Part shown: piece after piece, positions 41,051-50,259 of the stretch
Numbering within the stretch: position 1 is the first letter of the stretch
Layout of the letters: every line of letters starts with the position of its first letter
Assembly: GCF_001545075.1 (NCBI RefSeq)
Contig: NZ_FCOB02000001.1
Coordinates: 1 to 64,000, forward strand
DNA: 64,000 nucleotides
Reading direction: 5' to 3'
Source: Caballeronia ptereochthonis
GTDB taxonomy: Bacteria; Pseudomonadota; Gammaproteobacteria; Burkholderiales; Burkholderiaceae
The notes under the pieces: model-generated
Database searches by the model: none
What the model was told of the DNA's origin: nothing
What the model saw: only the letters and a program-made list of their open reading frames with translations
Program-made: the position numbers and the translations under genes

Positions 41051-41566
41051 ATGCCGCACAAACCCAATCGCATGCGCGCCGCGCTGGCGTGCGCGGGCGT
41101 CGCGCTTCTTCTGTCTGCCTGCGCGCAGCCGTGGCAGAACTATCAGGCCGGCGCGGACGCCTCGACGGTCACCGCGCGTCTCGGCCCGCCGCGCGAAGTC
41201 TACGATCTGCCCAACGGCGGCAAGCGCCTCATGTGGCCGACGCAGCCACTGGGCGAAACCACCACCGCCGCCGACATCGACGCGTCCGGCAAGATCGTGA
41301 GCGTCAGACAGGTGCTCGACGAAAACGAGTTCTACAAGGCGCAGATCGGCACCTGGACGAAGAAGGACGTGCTCGTGAACTTCGGCAGACCGGTGGAAAC
41401 GTCGTATTTTCCGCTGATGAAGCGCGAAGTCTGGACCTATCGCTACATGGAAGCGAACATCTGGTACCTGATGTACAACTTCTATTTCGACGATCAGGGC
41501 ATCCTGCGCCTGACGCAGAAGACGCCCGATCCGCTGCACGATCCCGACCGGCGCAATATGTTCTGA
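41051..41566 (+). CDS. Outer-membrane lipoprotein, SmpA/BamE-like
   Basis: 171 residues. A lipoprotein signal peptide ends in the lipobox LLLSAC (C24). After it, two short repeats resemble the SmpA/BamE fold: ADASTVTARLGPPREVYDLPNG and later WTKKDVLVNFGRP. It is not the main BamE by length, but a relative likely anchored in the outer membrane. GGAGG lies 7 nt before the ATG. It is closed by the strong terminator at 41583-41608. Confidence 0.8.
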   Translation: MPHKPNRMRAALACAGVALLLSACAQPWQNYQAGADASTVTARLGPPREVYDLPNGGKRLMWPTQPLGETTTAADIDASGKIVSVRQVLDENEFYKAQIGTWTKKDVLVNFGRPVETSYFPLMKREVWTYRYMEANIWYLMYNFYFDDQGILRLTQKTPDPLHDPDRRNMF

Positions 41567-41582
41567 TCGCTTCGCGCCAAGG

Positions 41583-41608
41583 AAAAAGCCCTCTCACGAG
41601 GGCTTTTT
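41583..41608. terminator. Bidirectional rho-independent terminator
   Basis: Perfect stem AAAAAGCCCTC/GAGGGCTTTTT with loop TCAC between the convergent lipoprotein gene and leuA. A and T runs on both sides allow use in both directions. Confidence 0.93.
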
Positions 41609-41635
41609 CGCTTCAGACGAGACGGCGCTCGACTG

Positions 41636-43180
41636 TCAAAGCTGCGGGTTGAGCTTCTCGACCTTCGAGTGCAGCTTGTTCAATGCGGCGATATACGCCT
41701 TGGCCGAAGCCGCGACGATATCCGGGTCGGTGCCCACGCCGTTCACGATGCGCCCGCTCTTGGACAGACGCACCGTTACCTCACCCTGCGCCTGCGTGCC
41801 GGTGGTGATCGCGTTGACCGAGTACAGCACGAGCTCCGCGCCGCTCTCGACCTTCGATTCGATCGCATGCAGCGTCGCGTCCACCGGACCGTTGCCGCGC
41901 GCTTCGCCCGTCACTTCGGCGCCTTCGACCGCGAACACGACCTGCGCCTGCGGCTGCTCGCCGGTCTCCGAATGCTGCTTCATCGATACGAAGCGGAAGT
42001 GCTCCTTCGCCTGTGCCTCGGCCGACTCCTCGGAGACGATCTGCATGATGTCTTCATCGAAGATTTCGGCCTTGCGATCGGCGAGATCCTTGAAGCGCGC
42101 GAACGCGGCATTCACTTCGGCTTCGGATTCGAGCTGCACGCCCAGTTCTTCGAGACGCTGCTTGAACGCATTACGGCCGGACAGCTTGCCGAGCACGATC
42201 TTGTTCGCGCTCCAGCCCACGTCTTCCGCGCGCATGATCTCGTAGGTGTCGCGCGCCTTCAGCACGCCGTCCTGGTGGATGCCCGACGCGTGCGCGAACG
42301 CGTTCGCGCCGACCACGGCCTTGTTCGGTTGCACGACGAACCCGGTGATCTGCGAGACGAGCTTGGAGGTCGGCACGATCTGCGTCGTGTCGATGCCGAG
42401 ATCGAGTCCGAAATAATCCTTGCGCGTCTTCACCGACATCACGATCTCTTCGAGCGACGTATTGCCCGCGCGCTCGCCCAGACCGTTGATCGTGCACTCG
42501 ACCTGACGCGCGCCGCCGATCTTCACGCCGGCGAGCGAATTGGCCACCGCCATGCCGAGGTCGTCGTGACAGTGGACGGACCAGATCGCCTTGTCCGAAT
42601 TGGGCACGCGATCGCGCAGCGTCTTGACGAGATTGCCGTAGAGCTCGGGCACGCCGTAGCCCACCGTATCCGCGATGTTGATGGTGCGTGCGCCTTCGTC
42701 GATCACTGCCTCGATCACGCGGCAGAGGAAGTCGATGTCCGAGCGGCTGCCGTCTTCCGGCGAGAACTCGACGTCATCGGTGAACTTGCGCGCGAAGCGC
42801 ACGGCGAGACGCGCCTGCTCGTACACCTGCTCCGGCGTCATGCGCAGCTTCTTCTCCATGTGCAGCGCCGAGGTGGCGATGAACGTGTGGATGCGGAACT
42901 GGCTGGCGGGCTTGAGCGCATCGGCGGCGCGCTGGATGTCCTTGTCGTTCGCGCGGGCCAGCGAGCAGACCGTGCTGTCCTTGACCAGCGAGGCAATGGT
43001 GTTGATCGCGTCGAAATCGCCGTTCGAGCTCGCGGCGAAGCCCGCTTCGATCACGTCGACCTTCATGCGCTCCAACTGCTTCGCGATGCGGATCTTCTCT
43101 TCCTTCGTCATCGATGCGCCGGGGGACTGCTCGCCGTCGCGCAAGGTCGTGTCGAAGATGATCAACTTGTCTGCTGCCAT
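41636..43180 (-). CDS. leuA: 2-isopropylmalate synthase
   Basis: 514 residues. The catalytic TIM barrel begins [18 protein letters not shown] (metal-binding Asp). [13 protein letters not shown] carries the metal His residues, and the C-terminal LeuA regulatory domain (about 390-510) gives leucine feedback inhibition. It condenses acetyl-CoA with 2-oxoisovalerate, the first step of leucine synthesis. ACAGGAG precedes the ATG. A 217-nt leader containing a short leucine-rich reading frame lies upstream, suggesting control by leucyl-tRNA. Confidence 0.97.
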   Translation of the reverse strand: MAADKLIIFDTTLRDGEQSPGASMTKEEKIRIAKQLERMKVDVIEAGFAASSNGDFDAINTIASLVKDSTVCSLARANDKDIQRAADALKPASQFRIHTFIATSALHMEKKLRMTPEQVYEQARLAVRFARKFTDDVEFSPEDGSRSDIDFLCRVIEAVIDEGARTINIADTVGYGVPELYGNLVKTLRDRVPNSDKAIWSVHCHDDLGMAVANSLAGVKIGGARQVECTINGLGERAGNTSLEEIVMSVKTRKDYFGLDLGIDTTQIVPTSKLVSQITGFVVQPNKAVVGANAFAHASGIHQDGVLKARDTYEIMRAEDVGWSANKIVLGKLSGRNAFKQRLEELGVQLESEAEVNAAFARFKDLADRKAEIFDEDIMQIVSEESAEAQAKEHFRFVSMKQHSETGEQPQAQVVFAVEGAEVTGEARGNGPVDATLHAIESKVESGAELVLYSVNAITTGTQAQGEVTVRLSKSGRIVNGVGTDPDIVAASAKAYIAALNKLHSKVEKLNPQL

Positions 43181-43310
43181 GTCGGGCTCCTGTGGGGAGA
43201 TTTATCGATTGTTGGAAATATCGAGAGGAAACGCAAAAGGGAATCCGGGTGTCCGCGCCACCGCTGGCGTCGAAAACCTGAATGGACGAGCAGACGGGAG
43301 GCGAGACGAA
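43181..43310 (-). promoter_or_regulatory. leuA leader RNA between the leader peptide and leuA
   Basis: The minus-strand transcript here contains a small hairpin CGCCA-GCGG-TGGCG (43256-43269). Its 3' arm can instead pair, with one bulge, with the end of the leader peptide frame (43318-43327 with 43254-43262). Such competing pairings are what an attenuator needs, but no clear GC stem followed by a T run is seen, so the exact mechanism is open. The leuA ribosome site lies at its 3' end. Confidence 0.45.
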
Positions 43311-43397
43311 TCAGCGCGGTAGGCGCGCCAGTAGCGATAGTGCGCGTAGCGACGCACCGGCCGGGAACAGCGAGAAGGGGAACGAGAAAAAGTTCAT
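43311..43397 (-). CDS. Putative leucine-rich leader peptide of leuA, leaderless start
   Basis: A 28-codon reading frame starting ATG at 43397, with peptide MNFFSFPFSLFPAG followed by ASLRALSLLARLPR. Six of 28 residues are Leu and four of these use CTA (codons 17, 20, 22, 26), the codon expected to be rarest in such a GC-rich genome; the enterobacterial leuL peptide also uses CTA. The predicted transcription start from the promoter at 43404-43432 falls on the A of this ATG, so it would be translated without a 5' UTR. A longer overlapping frame lacks these features. It is a candidate, based on sequence alone. Confidence 0.6.
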   Translation of the reverse strand: MNFFSFPFSLFPAGASLRALSLLARLPR

Positions 43398-43403
43398 TCA
43401 AAA

Positions 43404-43432
43404 ACTATAACGGCTTTTGCAGGCGCGTGCAA
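43404..43432 (-). promoter_or_regulatory. Sigma70 promoter of the leuA leader transcript
   Basis: On the minus strand TTGCAC (43427-43432), 17 bp, TATAGT (43404-43409). Counting from the -10, +1 would be at 43397, the first base of the leader peptide ATG. Confidence 0.75.
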
Positions 43433-43485
43433 TGAGGCTTTCCGATGGCGCTGATTGACCTTGCACGCATGATCGGAGCGCCAAA

Positions 43486-43521
43486 AGCAAAAAAGCCTGC
43501 GTCCGAAGGAGGCAGGCTTTT
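43486..43521 (-). terminator. Rho-independent terminator of the NlpC/P60 gene
   Basis: AAAAGCCTGC (43491-43500) and GCAGGCTTTT (43512-43521) form a 10-bp stem, followed on the minus strand by TTTTTTGCTTTTGG. It lies 20 nt after the stop and insulates leuA from read-through. Confidence 0.92.
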
Positions 43522-43541
43522 CGCGACGGTGAACCGATCGA

Positions 43542-44201
43542 TCAGTAACCGCCGATCGTGGCGCTCACGCGCTGGCGCAGTTCGGCGCCATCGTTGAACT
43601 GCGCGTTCTCGATGCGGCGCGCGCCCTGGAAGCGCTTTTCCCAGTAGCCGTCTTCCATGTCGTCGACGCGGATCGTGCTCCCGGTGGACGGCGAATGGAC
43701 GAACTTGTTGTCGCCGATATAGATGCCGACGTGCGAGAACGAGCGGCGCATCGTGTTGAAGAACACGAGATCGCCCGGCTTCAGATCCGACACGCGGACC
43801 TTCTCGCCGACACGGCTCATTTCCTCGGCGCGGCGCGGCAAGGTCATGCCGAGCGTGTCCTGAAACACGTAGCGCACGAAGCCGCTGCAATCGAGGCCCG
43901 AGTCGGGTGAGTTGCCGCCCCAGCGATAGCGCACGCCGATCATGTTGAGCGCGCCGACGACGACGTCGCCCGCCTTGCTCGCCACGCCCGACAGAAACGA
44001 CTTCGCGCCGCCCGGCGTGCTGGCGACGTCTGCGCTGACTGCGTCATTGGATTTGCTGGAGGAAAAAATGCCGTTGTTGGCATTCTGGCTGCTACTGCTG
44101 ACTTCGTCGGCGAACGCGCCGGAAGTTGTTGTCATCAGGAGGCCGATTAACATGCTCGCGGCGGCGCGCGCGCATGTCTGAGTCAACGATAGTGGCTGCA
44201 T
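43542..44201 (-). CDS. NlpC/P60 family cell-wall hydrolase (C40)
   Basis: 219 residues. A signal peptide (MLIGLLMTTTSGAFA, cleavage near 31) is followed by a Ser/Asn-rich linker, then an NlpC/P60 domain from about 75. Catalytic residues are C105 (LDCSGFVRYVF), H157 (SHVGIYIGD) and H169 (FVHSP). Enzymes of this family cut D-gamma-Glu to diaminopimelate bonds in peptidoglycan stem peptides. It has its own promoter at 44264-44292 and terminator, so it is a single-gene unit in the periplasm. Confidence 0.92.
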   Translation of the reverse strand: MQPLSLTQTCARAAASMLIGLLMTTTSGAFADEVSSSSQNANNGIFSSSKSNDAVSADVASTPGGAKSFLSGVASKAGDVVVGALNMIGVRYRWGGNSPDSGLDCSGFVRYVFQDTLGMTLPRRAEEMSRVGEKVRVSDLKPGDLVFFNTMRRSFSHVGIYIGDNKFVHSPSTGSTIRVDDMEDGYWEKRFQGARRIENAQFNDGAELRQRVSATIGGY

Positions 44202-44263
44202 CGGTCGGTAGGTTTTACAATTAAAGACTGATAAATCAGGGAGATACGTGAAAGTTTGGAGGG

Positions 44264-44292
44264 ATACTAGCCATAAAGTATTTAACTGTCAA
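44264..44292 (-). promoter_or_regulatory. Sigma70 promoter of the NlpC/P60 gene
   Basis: Minus strand TTGACA (44287-44292), 17 bp, TAGTAT (44264-44269). The surrounding 44202-44348 stretch is strikingly AT-rich compared with its neighbours. The 5' UTR would be about 55 nt. Confidence 0.75.
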
Positions 44293-44348
44293 AAGAAATA
44301 GAAAAATACAATCGAGATGGGCACCCAATTGGTGAAAAAGAAAGATTT

Positions 44349-45947
44349 TTAGGAATCCAAGGCTGCTTTCAGAAGCTTTCGTGTGTATCCGTCCGAGGGG
44401 CTCGCAAAAATCTTCTCTACTTCGCCGGACTCGACGACAAAACCATTCCGCATCACCGCGACGCGGTGCGCCATCGCGCCGATCACCTGCAGGTCGTGGC
44501 TAATGAAAACGTAACCGAGGTTGTGCTTCTTCTGGATATCGGCCAATAGCGCAAGTACTTGAGTTTGAATGGAAACATCGAGTGCGCTCGTCGGCTCGTC
44601 GAGGATCAGGATGCTCGGCTCCAGCACCAGCGCGCGCGCAATCGCGATGCGCTGCCGCTGTCCGCCCGAAAACTCGTGCGGATAACGCGTGAGCGCGGCC
44701 CGGTCCATGCCGACTTCCCGCAGCACGGCGATCACCTTGTCGCGTCGCGCGGCCGTGTTCAGCTCCGGGCGATGCAGCGCGAGCCCTTCACCGACGATCC
44801 GCTCCACCGTCTGCCGCGGCGACAGCGAGCTGAACGGATCCTGAAAGACGACCTGCAGATTCGAGCGCAGCACGGTTTTTTCGCGTCCGCGAAAATCGCC
44901 GAGCGCCCGGCCCTGAAACTGCACCGCGCCGTTTGAGATACGCTGCAAGCCGAGCAGCGCCATCGCGAGCGTGGATTTCCCCGAGCCCGATTCCCCGACG
45001 ATGCCGAGCGTTTCCCCCTGCCGGACCGTCAGCGTGACGTCGTCGACCGCCTTGAAGCGGCCGCGCCGGAACCAGCCGGCGAAACCGGGCAGACGCGTCG
45101 GGTAATCGACCGACACGTTCTTCGCGTCGAGCAGCACGGGCGCGATCGGCAGCACCGGCAGCACGCTGCGCTTCGGCTTGCTTTGCAGGAGACGCTGCGT
45201 GTACGGATGCTGCGGCGACGTGAAAATGTCCTCGACCGTGCCGCTTTCGACCAGCACGCCCTTCTCCATCACCGCGACCCGCTCGGCGAAGCGCCTGACG
45301 AGATTCAGGTCGTGCGTGATGAGCAGCACGGCCATGCCGCGCTTTTCCGCTTCGTCGCGCTGCAGCTCCAGCAGCAATTCGACGATCTGCGCGCGGATCG
45401 TCACGTCGAGCGCGGTGGTCGGCTCGTCGGCGAGCAGAAGACGCGGCCGGCACGCGAGCGCCATCGCGATCATCACGCGCTGGCGCTGCCCGCCCGAAAG
45501 CTGATGCGGATAGCTGTTCACGCGCCTTTCCGGCTCGCCGATGCCCGTGCGCGCGAGCAGCGCGATCGCCCGCTGCCTCGCCTCGCGCGGGCTCGCGCCG
45601 TCGTGCAGCTGGATCGTCTCGCCGATCTGGTCGCCAACCGTGTAGAGCGGATTGAGGGCCGTCATCGGCTCCTGGAAGATCATTGCGATGTCGGAGCCGC
45701 GCAGGCCGCGCATCGCGTGCTCGCTTTTCGCGAGCAGCTCCTCGCCGGCGAAGCGGATCGAGCCGCTCAGCTCGGCGTCGCGCAACAGGCGCAGGATCGA
45801 GAGCGCCGTCACGCTCTTGCCCGAGCCCGATTCGCCGACGAGCGCCACGCGCTCGCCCGCGCGGATGTCGAGGTTCGCGCCGTCGACGGCGAGCGTGTCG
45901 CCGAAGCGCACGCGCAGGTCCTGAATCGAAAGCAGCGGCGCGCTCAC
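44349..45947 (-). CDS. yejF: Peptide ABC transporter ATP-binding protein, fused double ATPase (YejF)
   Basis: 532 residues holding two complete ABC ATPase domains. Each has Walker A (GESGSGKS, near 37 and 318), an LSGGQRQR or FSGGQRQR signature and Walker B ([23 protein letters not shown]). It energises the YejABE importer for oligopeptides and, in E. coli, microcin C. The start is GTG, overlapping the yejE stop as GTGA, so translation is coupled. It is the last gene of the operon. Confidence 0.93.
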   Translation of the reverse strand: MSAPLLSIQDLRVRFGDTLAVDGANLDIRAGERVALVGESGSGKSVTALSILRLLRDAELSGSIRFAGEELLAKSEHAMRGLRGSDIAMIFQEPMTALNPLYTVGDQIGETIQLHDGASPREARQRAIALLARTGIGEPERRVNSYPHQLSGGQRQRVMIAMALACRPRLLLADEPTTALDVTIRAQIVELLLELQRDEAEKRGMAVLLITHDLNLVRRFAERVAVMEKGVLVESGTVEDIFTSPQHPYTQRLLQSKPKRSVLPVLPIAPVLLDAKNVSVDYPTRLPGFAGWFRRGRFKAVDDVTLTVRQGETLGIVGESGSGKSTLAMALLGLQRISNGAVQFQGRALGDFRGREKTVLRSNLQVVFQDPFSSLSPRQTVERIVGEGLALHRPELNTAARRDKVIAVLREVGMDRAALTRYPHEFSGGQRQRIAIARALVLEPSILILDEPTSALDVSIQTQVLALLADIQKKHNLGYVFISHDLQVIGAMAHRVAVMRNGFVVESGEVEKIFASPSDGYTRKLLKAALDS

Positions 45948-47065
45948 TGCCCGCCCCCCGCTTTTACCGCGTCGGCGATGCGCGTATCCAGCGCGTTGCG
46001 CAAGGCATCGCCCATGAAGGTCAGCAGCAGCAAGGTTGCGACGAGCACGCCGAAGGTCGAGAGCGAAATCCACCACGCATCGAGATTGGCCTTGCCCTGC
46101 GCGAGCAGCTCGCCGAGCGACGGCGTCGGCGACGGCACGCCCAGGCCCAGAAAATCGAGGCTCGTCAGCGCGAGGATCGCCCCGCTCATGCGAAACGGCA
46201 GGAACGTGATCACGGGCGTCAGGCTGTTGGGCAAGACGTGCCGCCAGATGATCTGCCAGTTCGAGAGGCCCATCGCGCGCGCCGCGCGCACGTAGTCCTG
46301 CGTGCGGTTGCGCAGGAACTCCGCGCGCACGTAGTCCGACAGGCCGATCCAGCCGAACAGCGACAGGAGAACGATCAGCAGGATCAGGCTCGGCTCGAAA
46401 ATCGACGCGAAGATGATGAGCAGATAGAGTTCCGGCAACGCGCTCCATATTTCGATCAGGCGCTGCCCGATGATGTCGATCCTGCCGCCGAAGTAACCCT
46501 GCACCGCGCCCGCCAGGACGCCGACGATCGTGCCGATCGCGGTGAGCACGAGCGCGAACAGCACCGACACGCGAAAGCCATACACGAGCCGCGCGAACAC
46601 GTCGCGGCCGCGGTCGTCGGTGCCGAGCCAGTTTTCGCGCGACGGCGGCGCCGGATTCGAGCCCTTCGAGAAATAATTGAGCGTGTCGTAGTAGTAGTGA
46701 TTCGGCGGATAGATCGCGAAGTTGCCCGGTGCGCTGAAGCGGTCGCGCACGAACGGGTCGAGATAGTCGGCGGGCGTCGGGAAGTCGCCGCCGAAGGTCG
46801 TCTCCGCATAGGTCTTCACGAGCGGAAAGTAGAACTGCCCCTGATAGCGCACGACGAGCGGCTTGTCGTTCGACCACAGCGGTCCCGCGAGGCTGATGAC
46901 GAACGCCGCGACAAACACGATGAGGCTCCAGTACCCGAGCCGATGCTGCCTGAAGCGCAGCCATACGCGCCGCCCGGGCGGCACCGATGCCTCGCCGCGC
47001 AGCGGTTGCGCGTCGCTGCCGTTGGCGGCGCGCCGTGACGATCGTGATGAAGCGGCTCGATTCAA
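45944..47065 (-). CDS. yejE: Peptide ABC transporter permease YejE, TTG start
   Basis: 373 residues, a DppC-type permease with a basic N-terminal extension and six transmembrane helices. The EAA loop reads AARAMGLSNWQIIWRHVLPNSL. The start appears to be TTG one base after the yejB stop, with GGAG 7 nt upstream; no early ATG exists, and a GTG at codon 28 is the only other plausible start. It forms the inner-membrane channel with YejB. Confidence 0.9.
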   Translation of the reverse strand: MNRAASSRSSRRAANGSDAQPLRGEASVPPGRRVWLRFRQHRLGYWSLIVFVAAFVISLAGPLWSNDKPLVVRYQGQFYFPLVKTYAETTFGGDFPTPADYLDPFVRDRFSAPGNFAIYPPNHYYYDTLNYFSKGSNPAPPSRENWLGTDDRGRDVFARLVYGFRVSVLFALVLTAIGTIVGVLAGAVQGYFGGRIDIIGQRLIEIWSALPELYLLIIFASIFEPSLILLIVLLSLFGWIGLSDYVRAEFLRNRTQDYVRAARAMGLSNWQIIWRHVLPNSLTPVITFLPFRMSGAILALTSLDFLGLGVPSPTPSLGELLAQGKANLDAWWISLSTFGVLVATLLLLTFMGDALRNALDTRIADAVKAGGGQ

Positions 47066-47066
47066 A

Positions 47067-48110
47067 TCAGCGCTCCAGTTGTTCGAATTGAATGCGCGGA
47101 TCGACCCAGACGTAACAGAGGTCCGAGACGAGCTTCGTCGCGAGGCCGATCAGCGTGAAGAGATAGAGCGTGCCGAGCACGACCGGATAGTCGCGCCGCA
47201 CGACGGATTCGTACGAGAGCAGGCCGAGCCCGTCGAGCGAGAACAGCGTCTCGATGAGCAGGCTGCCCGTGAAGAATGCGCCGATGAACGCCGCCGGAAA
47301 GCCGACGATCAGCGGCAGCAGCGCATTGCGGAACACATGCTTCCAGAGCACGCGCCGCTCGCTCAAGCCTTTCGCGCGCGCGGTCAGCACGTATTGCTTG
47401 CGGATCTCGTCGAGGAAGGCGTTTTTCGTGAGCATCGTGACGATGGCGAAGCTGCCCACCACCGACGCCACCACCGGCAGCGTGATGTGCCACAGATAGT
47501 CGAGAATCTTGCCGCCGAGCGAGAGCGTCGCCCAGTTGTCGGAGGTGAGATTGCGCAGCGGGAACAGCTGCCAGAACGATCCGCCGCCGAAGAGCACCAG
47601 CAGCAGCACGCCCAGCACGAAGCCCGGAATCGCGAAGCCGACGAGCACGATGAGGCTCGTCGCGACATCGAACTTCGAGCCGTTCTGGACCGCCTTCGCG
47701 ATGCCGAGCGGCACCGATATCAGATACGTGATGAAGAAGGTCCACAAGCCGATGCTGATCGACACCGGCAGCTTCGACACGATCAGCGACCACACGCTCT
47801 GATGCCTGAAGTAGCTGTCACCGAGATCGAAGCGCGCGAACTTGCCGAGCATCAGGAAGTAGCGTTGCAGCGGCGGTTTGTCGAAACCATAGAGCTTCTT
47901 GAGCTGCTCGACCTGCTGCGCGTCGACGCCCGTATGCGTACGCAGTCCGAAGCCGCCGCCACCGCCTTCCGACTGACCGCGCCGCAGATCGTGCACCGCC
48001 TGCTCGACCGGACCGCCCGGCACGAACTGGATCACGACGAAGGTGAGCGTGAGCACGCCGATGAGCGTCGGGATCATCAAGAGAATGCGTTTAAGGATGT
48101 AGCTCCACAT
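47067..48110 (-). CDS. yejB: Peptide ABC transporter permease YejB
   Basis: 347 residues, DppB-type permease. The N-terminus MWSYILKRILLMIPTLIGVLTLTFVVIQ is typical, and the EAA motif reads TARAKGLSERRVLWKHVFRNAL. A Gly-rich insert (EGGGGGFG) occurs in the periplasmic loop, as in other YejB proteins. The ATG at 48110 is 13 bp after the yejA stop; longer frames overlap yejA. Confidence 0.93.
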   Translation of the reverse strand: MWSYILKRILLMIPTLIGVLTLTFVVIQFVPGGPVEQAVHDLRRGQSEGGGGGFGLRTHTGVDAQQVEQLKKLYGFDKPPLQRYFLMLGKFARFDLGDSYFRHQSVWSLIVSKLPVSISIGLWTFFITYLISVPLGIAKAVQNGSKFDVATSLIVLVGFAIPGFVLGVLLLVLFGGGSFWQLFPLRNLTSDNWATLSLGGKILDYLWHITLPVVASVVGSFAIVTMLTKNAFLDEIRKQYVLTARAKGLSERRVLWKHVFRNALLPLIVGFPAAFIGAFFTGSLLIETLFSLDGLGLLSYESVVRRDYPVVLGTLYLFTLIGLATKLVSDLCYVWVDPRIQFEQLER

Positions 48111-48123
48111 GGCGCACCGTCCT

Positions 48124-50010
48124 CTATTTCGCCGCGGCGGCAGCCGCGGGCTTCGCCCACCACGTCGATATGACCCAGTCCTCGGCGCCGTAGTACAGCG
48201 GCAACGTCGCCGGATACGCGAGTGTGTTGCGATACGCGACACGATGCGTCGCCGAGTACCAGTGCGGCACCACATAGTAGCCGTTCATCAGGACGCGATC
48301 GAGCGCATGTGTCGCGTCGACCAGTTGCTCGCGCGTCTGCGCCGAGATCACCTTCTGGAGAATCGCATCGACCGCCGGCGACTTCACGCCCGCGAGATTG
48401 TCCGAGCCCTGCTCGTCGGCGGACTTGCTGCCGAAGCGCGAGACCTGCTCGGTGCCCGGCACCTGCACGTCGGGCATGCGCACGCTCGTCATGTCGAAAT
48501 CGAACGCGTCGAGACGCTTCTGGATCAGCGCGTAATCCACGGTGCGAAAGTTCATCGTGATGCCGAGCTTCTGCAGATTGCGCCCGAACGCGGCCGCGAC
48601 CGGCTCCATCGACGCGCCGCCGCCCGTGTCGTCCAGAATCTCGAAGACGAAGGGCACGCCCTTCGCGTTGCGCAGCGCGCCGTCGCGATAGGTCCAGCCC
48701 GCCTGCGCGAGCAGCACGCGCGCCTTGATCAGATTCGCGCGCAGCGAGCCGGGCGGATCGGTGTCCGGCTGGCGCGGCATCTCGCCGAACACGGACGGAT
48801 CGAGATCCTGCTTCAACGGATTCAGGATCGCCAGTTCGCCTTCGTCCGGCTTGCCCTTCGCCTGCAGATCGGTATTGACGAAGAAGCTGTCGATGCGCTT
48901 GTACTGATTGAAGAACAGCTGCCGGTTGAGCCATTCGAAATCGAGCGCGAGATCGAGCGCCTGGCGCACGCGCACGTCCTTGAAGAGCGGCCGCCGCGTG
49001 TTGATGAAGAAGCCCTGCATGCCCGTGCCGTTGTGCTGCGGGAACTCGCGCTTGATCAGCTCGCCGCTGTCGAAGCGCTTGCCGATATCGCGCCGCACCC
49101 AGCTACGCGCGACGTACTCGACGAGCACGTCGTACTCGCCCGCCTTGAACGCTTCGAGCCGCGCGGTGGCATCCGAATACAGCTTGTAGTCGATATGCGC
49201 GAAATTGAACGTGCCGACGCGCACCGGCAGCGAAGCGCCCCAGTAATCGGGATTGCGCCGGTACGAAATGGTGCGGCCGCTGTCGTACCGATCGATCAGA
49301 TACGGCCCGCTGCCGATGGGCTTCTGGAACGCCATCTGATCGAACGGAATGCGCGTGCCGTCCGGCTTCATGCCCCACTTGCGCGAGAACACGGGTATGC
49401 CGCCCGCGAGCAGCGGCATCTCGCGCGTCGCGGTCTTGAACTCGAAGCGGATCGTGAGCGGATCGATCACCACCGCGCGCGCGATCTGCCCGAAGTACAC
49501 GGAAAACTGCGGCGCGGCCTGCGGACTCTTCAGCGTCTCGAACGAGAACTTCACGTCCTCGGCCGTGACCGGATCGCCGTTCGAGAAGCGCGCTTTCGGA
49601 TTGATGTGGAAAGTGGTCGACATGCCGTCCGGCGCGACCGAGATGTCGTCGGCGAGCAAACCGTAAGCGCTCGAGACTTCGTCGAGACTGCCCGTCGTCA
49701 GGCTCTCGAACATCAGCGAAAGGCCCGGCGCGGGATTGCCGCGCAGCGTGAACGGATTGAATTTGTCGAAGCTCGTCAGGCGGTTCGGATTGGCGAGCAC
49801 GAGCGTGCCGTCGCGCGGCGCGTCGGGGTTGACGTAGTCGAAGTGCCTGAAACCCGCCGGATATTTGGGCTCGCCGTATTGCGCGATCGCGTGGACCGCA
49901 TAGGCCGGGCTCGCGAACCATGCGATCGATCCGCTGAGCGCCAGGGCGATGAAGTTGCCGATCAGGTTGCGTGAGGCGCGGAACGAGCGGATCGTCGTGC
50001 GAGTCGTCAT
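48124..50010 (-). CDS. yejA: Periplasmic peptide-binding protein YejA
   Basis: 628 residues, an SBP_bac_5 family receptor with signal peptide (LIGNFIALALSGSIAWFASPAYA). The mature protein starts VHAIAQYGEPKYPAGFRHFDYVNPDAP in outline, a YejA hallmark. It captures oligopeptides for YejBEF. The ATG at 50010 has AAGAGG 3 nt upstream and places the signal peptide properly; a start further upstream (50100) would put it too far inside. Confidence 0.92.
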   Translation of the reverse strand: MTTRTTIRSFRASRNLIGNFIALALSGSIAWFASPAYAVHAIAQYGEPKYPAGFRHFDYVNPDAPRDGTLVLANPNRLTSFDKFNPFTLRGNPAPGLSLMFESLTTGSLDEVSSAYGLLADDISVAPDGMSTTFHINPKARFSNGDPVTAEDVKFSFETLKSPQAAPQFSVYFGQIARAVVIDPLTIRFEFKTATREMPLLAGGIPVFSRKWGMKPDGTRIPFDQMAFQKPIGSGPYLIDRYDSGRTISYRRNPDYWGASLPVRVGTFNFAHIDYKLYSDATARLEAFKAGEYDVLVEYVARSWVRRDIGKRFDSGELIKREFPQHNGTGMQGFFINTRRPLFKDVRVRQALDLALDFEWLNRQLFFNQYKRIDSFFVNTDLQAKGKPDEGELAILNPLKQDLDPSVFGEMPRQPDTDPPGSLRANLIKARVLLAQAGWTYRDGALRNAKGVPFVFEILDDTGGGASMEPVAAAFGRNLQKLGITMNFRTVDYALIQKRLDAFDFDMTSVRMPDVQVPGTEQVSRFGSKSADEQGSDNLAGVKSPAVDAILQKVISAQTREQLVDATHALDRVLMNGYYVVPHWYSATHRVAYRNTLAYPATLPLYYGAEDWVISTWWAKPAAAAAAK

Positions 50011-50259
50011 GTGCCTCTTGGCGCGATGTGCATGCGTGACGCGGTTGAATGACCCGGGCAAAGGCCCGAAGCGAACGCGCGAGAATCCTCGGCGGGGCAT
50101 TGCGATGTGAGAGAATTCTACCCAAAATCACGCGCCGCCCGGCTTGCGGCCCAAGGGCTCGCATGCAGGCCGATCACGCGACGCACGATGCGCGCGGCAC
50201 TCACGTCCGCACCTGCCCCGCCGCCCGCGCGCGACATTGACATCAAAGAAGGAGCATTC

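Noticed and set aside
43181..43310. A classical leuA attenuator terminator
   Set aside because: No GC-rich stem directly followed by a T run could be found; only small competing pairings are visible, so a terminator was not annotated.
43162..43401. A 79-codon minus-strand frame (TTG start) overlapping the leuA leader
   Set aside because: It runs into leuA out of frame, begins with TTG without a ribosome site and is mostly Arg-rich; the 28-codon ATG frame fits the promoter and Leu/CTA pattern better.
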